Below are positions 6,765 through 10,253 of a DNA stretch of 10,253 nt, one piece after another. Position 1 is the first letter of the stretch. Every line of letters starts with the position of its first letter. A program made the translations under genes and the position numbers. This DNA is from JAJCYE01 sp036260105 (GTDB lineage: Bacteria; Actinomycetota; CADDZG01; JAHWKV01): contig DATAAN010000073.1 in assembly GCA_036260105.1 (NCBI GenBank), positions 1 through 10,253 on the forward strand, read 5' to 3'. The notes under the pieces were generated by a model. That model was not told where the DNA came from and did no database searches. It saw only the letters and a program-made list of their open reading frames with translations.

Positions 6765-6771
6765 CCGCCGC

Positions 6772-7521
6772 ATGACGGCCGACGGGTCTCCCCTGGTGGT
6801 TATCGAGAACGTCAGCAAGGCGTTCGGCGACGTCCAGGCCCTCAAGGACGTCAGCCTGACCGTCGACCGCGGCGAGGTCGTGGTGGTCATCGGGCCCTCC
6901 GGATCCGGAAAGTCCACCCTCTGCCGCACCATCAACCGCCTGGAGGGCATCGACTCCGGGCGGATCCTGATCGACGGACAGCCCCTTCCGGAGGAGGGCA
7001 AGGCGCTGGCCCGCCTCCGGGCCGACGTGGGCATGGTCTTCCAGTCCTTCAACCTGTTCGCCCACAAGACGATCCTCAAGAACGTCACCATGGGCCCCAT
7101 CAAGGTCCGCGGCATGTCGAGGCCGGACGCCGAGGCGCGGGCCATGGAGCTTTTGAAGCGGGTCGGCATCGACGAAAAAGCCAATCGTTACCCTGCTGAG
7201 CTGTCCGGAGGCCAGCAGCAAAGGGCCGCCATCGCCCGGGCTCTGGCGATGAACCCCAAGCTGATGCTGTTCGACGAGCCGACCTCGGCGCTGGACCCGG
7301 AGATGATCAAGGAGGTGCTGGACGTGATGGTCGAGCTGGCCTCTGAAGGGACCACCATGATCGTCGTCAGCCACGAGATGGGCTTTGCCCGGTCGGCCGC
7401 CCGAAGAGTGGTTTTCATGGACGGGGGGCGCATCGTCGAGGTGGCTCCGCCGGACCGATTCTTTGCCGCCCCGGAGACCGAAAGGGCGCGAGACTTCCTA
7501 TCCAAGATTCTTGCCCATTGA
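6772..7521 (+). CDS. gluA: Polar amino-acid ABC importer, ATP-binding subunit (GluA/GlnQ-like)
   Basis: This 249-residue ATPase powers amino-acid uptake from the cytosolic face of the permease dimer. All ABC motifs are intact: Walker A GPSGSGKST (41-49), Q-loop Gln91 in MVFQSFNLFAH, signature LSGGQQQR (144-151), Walker B LMLFDEP (164-170), D-loop SALD and the switch His201 in SHEMGF. The length is normal for the GlnQ/GluA/HisP family, and the FQSFNLFAHKTILKNV stretch is typical of it. It is the first gene of a four-gene operon with a binding protein and two permeases, in the same order as the corynebacterial gluABCD genes. The ATG at 6772 lacks a ribosome binding site and sits just after an extended -10. 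The open frame extends far upstream to 5635, but that part lies over the acyltransferase and is not coding. Glutamate or glutamine is the likely substrate class; exact specificity is not shown. Confidence 0.95.
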   Translation: MTADGSPLVVIENVSKAFGDVQALKDVSLTVDRGEVVVVIGPSGSGKSTLCRTINRLEGIDSGRILIDGQPLPEEGKALARLRADVGMVFQSFNLFAHKTILKNVTMGPIKVRGMSRPDAEARAMELLKRVGIDEKANRYPAELSGGQQQRAAIARALAMNPKLMLFDEPTSALDPEMIKEVLDVMVELASEGTTMIVVSHEMGFARSAARRVVFMDGGRIVEVAPPDRFFAAPETERARDFLSKILAH

Positions 7522-7534
7522 GTCAGGAGGACGT

Positions 7535-8584
7535 ATGAGCAAATCCCGTGCAGTGCTGCTTTCCCTCGTGCTGTGCCTCGGCCTGGTGGCCGGCGCGTGC
7601 GGCGGGGCCGACAACCCGGCCATCGAGGGGGCGCCCGACGACTCCGAGTCGGTCGCCGCGCCCGAGTTCGAGGAAGGCACGACCATGCGGGCCATCCAGG
7701 ACCGCGGCAGGATGAACGTGGGCACCAAGTTCGACCAGAACCTCTTCGGATTGAAGAACCCGGTCACCGGAGACATCGAGGGCTTCGACGTGGAGATCGC
7801 CAAGATCGTCGCCCGGGCCATCTTCGGCGGCACGCTCGAGGAGGCGGACGAGCACATCAACTTCATCGAGACCGTCTCGGCGGTGCGCGAGGCCGAGATC
7901 CAGAAGGGCAGCGTCGACATCATCGTCGCGACCTACACCATCAACGACGCCCGCAAGACCCAGGTGGACTTCGCCGGGCCGTACTTCATCGCCGGCCAGG
8001 ACATCATGGTCGCCAGGGACAACGACGACATCGAGAGCGTCCAGGACTTGAACGGCAAGAAGGTGTGCTCGGCGCAGGGCTCCACATCGCTGCGCAACCT
8101 GCAGCAGCAGGCGCCGCAGGCGGACACCTCCATCGTCTTCGAGAGGTACACCGACTGCGCCAACGCCCTCCGGGACGGCCGGGTGGACGCAGTGACCACC
8201 GACAACGTGATCCTGCTCGGCCTGGTCAAGGACAACCCCGATGACTTCAAGGTGGTGGAGAACACGTTCACCGAGGAGCCCTACGGCATAGGACTGAAGA
8301 AGGGTGACGACGCTTTCCGCGACTTCCTCAACGACACCCTGGAGCAGGCCTACGAGGACGGCAGCTGGGAAGAGGCGTTCGAGCGAACCGTCGGAGAGGC
8401 CGGAGTGGACGCTCCGGAACCGCCCGAGGTGGACCGGTACCAGTCGACCGGGGCCTCCGCATCGCCGGCGGCCTCGCCCACGGTGACCGCCACGGCTGCG
8501 TCTCCGGCGGCGTCGCCCACGGGTTCGGCGTCGCCCACCGGTTCGCCGTCTCCAATGGCGTCGCCTTCGCCGGCAGCTAGATAA
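7535..8584 (+). CDS. gluB: Amino-acid ABC importer, extracellular substrate-binding lipoprotein (GluB-like)
   Basis: The 349-residue protein starts with a lipoprotein signal (MSKSRAV, hydrophobic core, then VAGAC with Cys22 as the probable lipidated residue). A family-3 solute-binding domain occupies about 50-290: RAIQDRGRMNVGTKFD, GDIEGFDVEIAKIVARA, and INDARKTQVDFAGPYF at 137-151, where the Arg normally binds the substrate carboxylate; DAVTTDN at about 218-224 supplies the Asp that normally binds the amino group. Cys178 and Cys208 may form a disulphide. Residues 304-349 form a Ser/Pro/Ala/Thr tail not needed for the fold. It captures the amino acid outside the membrane and delivers it to the permeases encoded downstream. 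The ATG is preceded by a perfect AGGAGG (7525-7530), the strongest ribosome binding site in the window, fitting the high expression such proteins need. The gap to the ATPase gene is 13 bases. Confidence 0.94.
   Translation: MSKSRAVLLSLVLCLGLVAGACGGADNPAIEGAPDDSESVAAPEFEEGTTMRAIQDRGRMNVGTKFDQNLFGLKNPVTGDIEGFDVEIAKIVARAIFGGTLEEADEHINFIETVSAVREAEIQKGSVDIIVATYTINDARKTQVDFAGPYFIAGQDIMVARDNDDIESVQDLNGKKVCSAQGSTSLRNLQQQAPQADTSIVFERYTDCANALRDGRVDAVTTDNVILLGLVKDNPDDFKVVENTFTEEPYGIGLKKGDDAFRDFLNDTLEQAYEDGSWEEAFERTVGEAGVDAPEPPEVDRYQSTGASASPAASPTVTATAASPAASPTGSASPTGSPSPMASPSPAAR
8444..8581 (+). repeat. Low-complexity Ser/Pro/Ala/Thr-coding tail of the binding protein
   Basis: The last 46 codons use almost only S, P, A, T and G, with repeated ASPAASPT, ASPTGS and SPSP units (near copies of GCGTCGCCCAC at DNA level). 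It lies after the end of the binding-protein fold. It may be a cell-wall spacer or a glycosylated tail; tandem units suggest growth by slippage. Confidence 0.7.
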
Positions 8585-8605
8585 CCGCCGAGCGCGGCCC
8601 GGCGG
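8585..8605 (+). promoter_or_regulatory. Intercistronic hairpin between binding protein and first permease
   Basis: CCGCCG (8585-8590) pairs with CGGCGG (8600-8605) around a 9-base loop, starting directly after the binding-protein stop codon. There is no T-run, so it is more likely to protect the upstream message from 3' decay, or to attenuate partly, than to terminate. Such a step would give more binding protein than permease. Confidence 0.4.
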
Positions 8606-8612
8606 CTAGTCG

Positions 8613-9257
8613 ATGGAGCTGCTCCTCGACAACCTGGACTCGTTCGGGGTCGGGATCCGGACCACGCTGCTCCTCACACTGGCCAGCTTCGCCGGTGCTC
8701 TGCTGCTGGGCATCATCATCGCGACGTTTCGGGTGAGCCCCGTGCCGCCCCTCCGGGCGGCCGGGGCCACCTACGTCGAGACGTTCCGCAACGTTCCTCC
8801 ACTGGTTCTCATCTCCGTTTTCTACTTCGGCTTTCCGGCCGTGGGCATCGTCTATCCGGAGTTCACCTCGGCCGCCCTGGTCCTGGCCGTCTACACGGGC
8901 GCCTTCGTCGGGGAGGCGGTCCGCGCCGGGATCAACACGGTGGCGGCCGGCCAGGCGGAGGCAGCCCGGGCTCTGGGCATGACGTTTCCTCAGGTCATCG
9001 GCTCGGTGGTCATGCCGCAGGCGCTGAGATCGGTCGTTCCTCCGCTGGGCAACCTTTACATCGCCCTGGTGAAGAACACGTCGCTTGCCTCGGTGATCGC
9101 GGTCCACGAGCTCACCTTCCAGAGCAAGCGGCTCATCACCGACACCTCGCAGGGACTGCTCGTCTTCTTCGGCGCAGCCCTCGCCTATCTGCTGCTCACC
9201 CTGCCGGCGGGCTGGATCGTCGGGCGCATCGAGGCGCGGGCGGCCTTCAAACGATGA
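8613..9257 (+). CDS. gluC: Amino-acid ABC importer permease, first subunit (GluC-like)
   Basis: The product is a 214-residue integral membrane protein with about five hydrophobic helices. It has the HisM/GlnP-family permease layout: NLDSFGVGIRTTLLLTLAS at the N-terminus, the conserved YVETFRNVPPLVLI, the EAA coupling loop GEAVRAGINTVAAGQAEAARALGM (spanning about residues 100-123, shown here as a motif name) and LVKNTSLASVIAVHELTF. The EAA loop docks on the ATPase. It pairs with the next gene product to form the channel. ATG at 8613 follows a 28-base gap that holds a hairpin and no strong ribosome binding site, so its translation is probably weaker than that of the binding protein. Confidence 0.93.
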   Translation: MELLLDNLDSFGVGIRTTLLLTLASFAGALLLGIIIATFRVSPVPPLRAAGATYVETFRNVPPLVLISVFYFGFPAVGIVYPEFTSAALVLAVYTGAFVGEAVRAGINTVAAGQAEAARALGMTFPQVIGSVVMPQALRSVVPPLGNLYIALVKNTSLASVIAVHELTFQSKRLITDTSQGLLVFFGAALAYLLLTLPAGWIVGRIEARAAFKR

Positions 9258-9282
9258 TCGTGCGCGCAGGCGGAGGAAGTCG

Positions 9283-10173
9283 GTGGTAGCGGTCAGGCTG
9301 GCCGACGAGCTCGGCCCGCGCGCGCGGAAGCGCGTGACGCTCATCTCGATACTGGCCGCCGCCGTCTTCGGTTTTGTGATCTTCCTGGCGATCCGCCGGT
9401 TCGCCCAGGAGGGGGAGCTGGATGCGGAAAAGTGGACAACACTTACCGATCCTCAGGTGCTCCGCTTCTTCGGCACGGGGCTGGTGAACACCTTGAGAGC
9501 TGCAGCCGTCGCCCTGGTGGGCGCCTGCCTGCTGGGGACCCTGCTGGCGCTCGGCCGGCTTTCGAAGCTGGTTGTCGTGCGTATGGTGGCACGCTCATAC
9601 ATCGAGTTCTTTCGCGGCTTCCCGCTCATCCTGCTCATGCTCTTCAGCTTCTTCACCCTTCCGACCCTCGGCATCGAGCTGAGCCGGTTCGGAGCCGTCG
9701 CCGCGGCCCTTACCGCGTACAACGGGGCGGTTCTGGGTGAGATCTTCCGCGCCGGCATCCTCTCCCTGGACCGGGGCCAGACAGAGGCGGCTCAGGCGAT
9801 CGGGCTCCGGCGGTCGCAGGCGATGCGGCTGGTGATCCTGCCACAGGCATACCGCCGGATGACCCCGACGATCGTCAGCCAGTTCGTGACGCTGTTGAAG
9901 GACACCTCGCTGGCGTCGGTGGTGGCGTACGAGGAGTTGTTGCACAGCGGCGAGATCGCAGGCGAGTTCTTTCAGAACCTGCTGCAGTCCCTGGTATTCG
10001 TCGCTGCCATCTACCTGGTGGTCAACTTCACGCTGAGCCAGATCGCACGCCGCTTCGAGCTGCGACAGCGGCGGCGGTACAGGGCTTCCCCCATTGAAAC
10101 CGCCGGTCCGGAGGACCTGGTCGTCGTAGGCCTGGACCCAGGGGCACCGGGCCGTGGTGGTACGGGGCGCTGA
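9283..10173 (+). CDS. gluD: Amino-acid ABC importer permease, second subunit (GluD-like)
   Basis: The product has 296 residues, starting at GTG 9283 with GGAGGA (9272-9277) six bases before. A basic N-terminal stretch precedes a first helix at about 19-37; the permease domain then runs from about 62 to 268, with the conserved SYIEFFRGFPLILLML, a LGEIFRAGILSL...TEAAQAIGL EAA loop near 152-176, and LLKDTSLASVVAYEELL. It forms the membrane channel together with the preceding permease, 25 bases upstream. The last 30 residues (SPIETAGPEDL... to the end) are a hydrophilic Gly/Pro-rich extension beyond the usual permease end, probably cytosolic. The length fits GluD-type subunits, which are longer than GluC because of the extra N-terminal helix. 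Confidence 0.93.
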   Translation: MVAVRLADELGPRARKRVTLISILAAAVFGFVIFLAIRRFAQEGELDAEKWTTLTDPQVLRFFGTGLVNTLRAAAVALVGACLLGTLLALGRLSKLVVVRMVARSYIEFFRGFPLILLMLFSFFTLPTLGIELSRFGAVAAALTAYNGAVLGEIFRAGILSLDRGQTEAAQAIGLRRSQAMRLVILPQAYRRMTPTIVSQFVTLLKDTSLASVVAYEELLHSGEIAGEFFQNLLQSLVFVAAIYLVVNFTLSQIARRFELRQRRRYRASPIETAGPEDLVVVGLDPGAPGRGGTGR

Positions 10174-10240
10174 GCCGATTTTTGCCCGGACCGCGGTAAG
10201 CTCACCCGGTAAATCTTGATAGGGAAACACGGAGGAAACC

Positions 10241-10253
10241 ATGCGTTTCAGGC
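10241..10253 (+). CDS. Start of a further gene, cut by the right edge
   Basis: ATG at 10241 is preceded by GGAGG (10231-10235), a strong ribosome binding site with good spacing. Only the codons for M-R-F-R are visible, so no function can be proposed. The 67 bases between the second permease and this start hold two CGGTAA copies (10194-10199 and 10207-10212) and a TAAGCT hexamer (10197-10202), but no convincing terminator, so this gene could be read through from the importer operon or have its own promoter. Confidence 0.55.

Noticed and set aside
5635..6771. Long in-frame extension of the ABC ATPase upstream of 6772
   Set aside because: It lies entirely over the acyltransferase gene, and ATPase similarity begins only after the ATG at 6772.
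9254..9289. Eleven-codon ATG frame overlapping the first permease stop (ATGATC...)
   Set aside because: It has no ribosome binding site of its own and the GGAGGA / GTG start of the second permease explains the junction; the overlap is likely chance.
10152..10183. Intrinsic terminator after the second permease (CCGT...ACGG stem, later TTTTT)
   Set aside because: The stem is only four pairs, sits inside the coding sequence and is separated from the T-run by more than ten bases.
1..10253. CRISPR arrays, tRNA/rRNA genes, insertion sequences or attachment sites
   Set aside because: No regularly spaced repeats, cloverleaf genes, transposase motifs or terminal inverted repeats were seen on either strand.

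Overview
The window is high-GC bacterial DNA with strong G/C preference at third codon positions. The LexA-type palindrome (TCGAAC-N4-GTTCGA), the TANNNT -10 boxes placed for leaderless transcripts, the GTG starts and the ATPase / binding protein / permease / permease gene order all point to an actinobacterium (Actinomycetota). No genus can be named from the sequence.

Left part, minus strand (1-4541). In transcription order this holds a 98-residue two-helix membrane protein (4245-4541), a 198-residue DUF1326-type protein with no cysteine (3652-4248), and a 996-residue LuxR-type regulator with an N-terminal ATPase (665-3655). These three are joined by 4-base GTGA stop/start overlaps and look like one translationally coupled operon. 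After a 20-base gap comes the N-terminal part of a UvrD/Rep-type helicase (1-644, cut by the window edge). The helicase appears to have its own leaderless promoter, overlaid by a perfect 9+9 bp inverted repeat that matches the Gram-positive/mycobacterial LexA (SOS) box. It is therefore probably a DNA-damage-induced unit separate from the regulator operon.

Middle (4542-4750). This divergent intergenic region is poorer in GC and holds a cluster of CGGA/TCCG half-sites, a two-part dyad and a TATCAT -10 box facing right. It is the likely control region for both directions.

Right part, plus strand (4751-10253). First comes a membrane acyltransferase fused through a proline-rich linker to an SGNH esterase-like domain (4751-6724), likely an O-acetyltransferase for a cell-envelope glycan. 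It is followed by a complete polar amino-acid ABC importer of the Glu/Gln type: ATPase (6772-7521), lipoprotein binding protein (7535-8584) and two permeases (8613-9257 and 9283-10173). The importer operon seems to start from an extended -10 (TGaTAGATT) seven bases before its ATG, preceded by a perfect 8+8 inverted repeat that could be an operator. At the right edge a further plus-strand gene starts at 10241 behind a clear ribosome binding site; only four codons are visible.

Most genes belong to known families. The parts that merit attention are regulatory (SOS box on the helicase, leaderless starts, the structured intergenic region) and the uncharacterised membrane protein / cysteine-free DUF1326 / regulator module.
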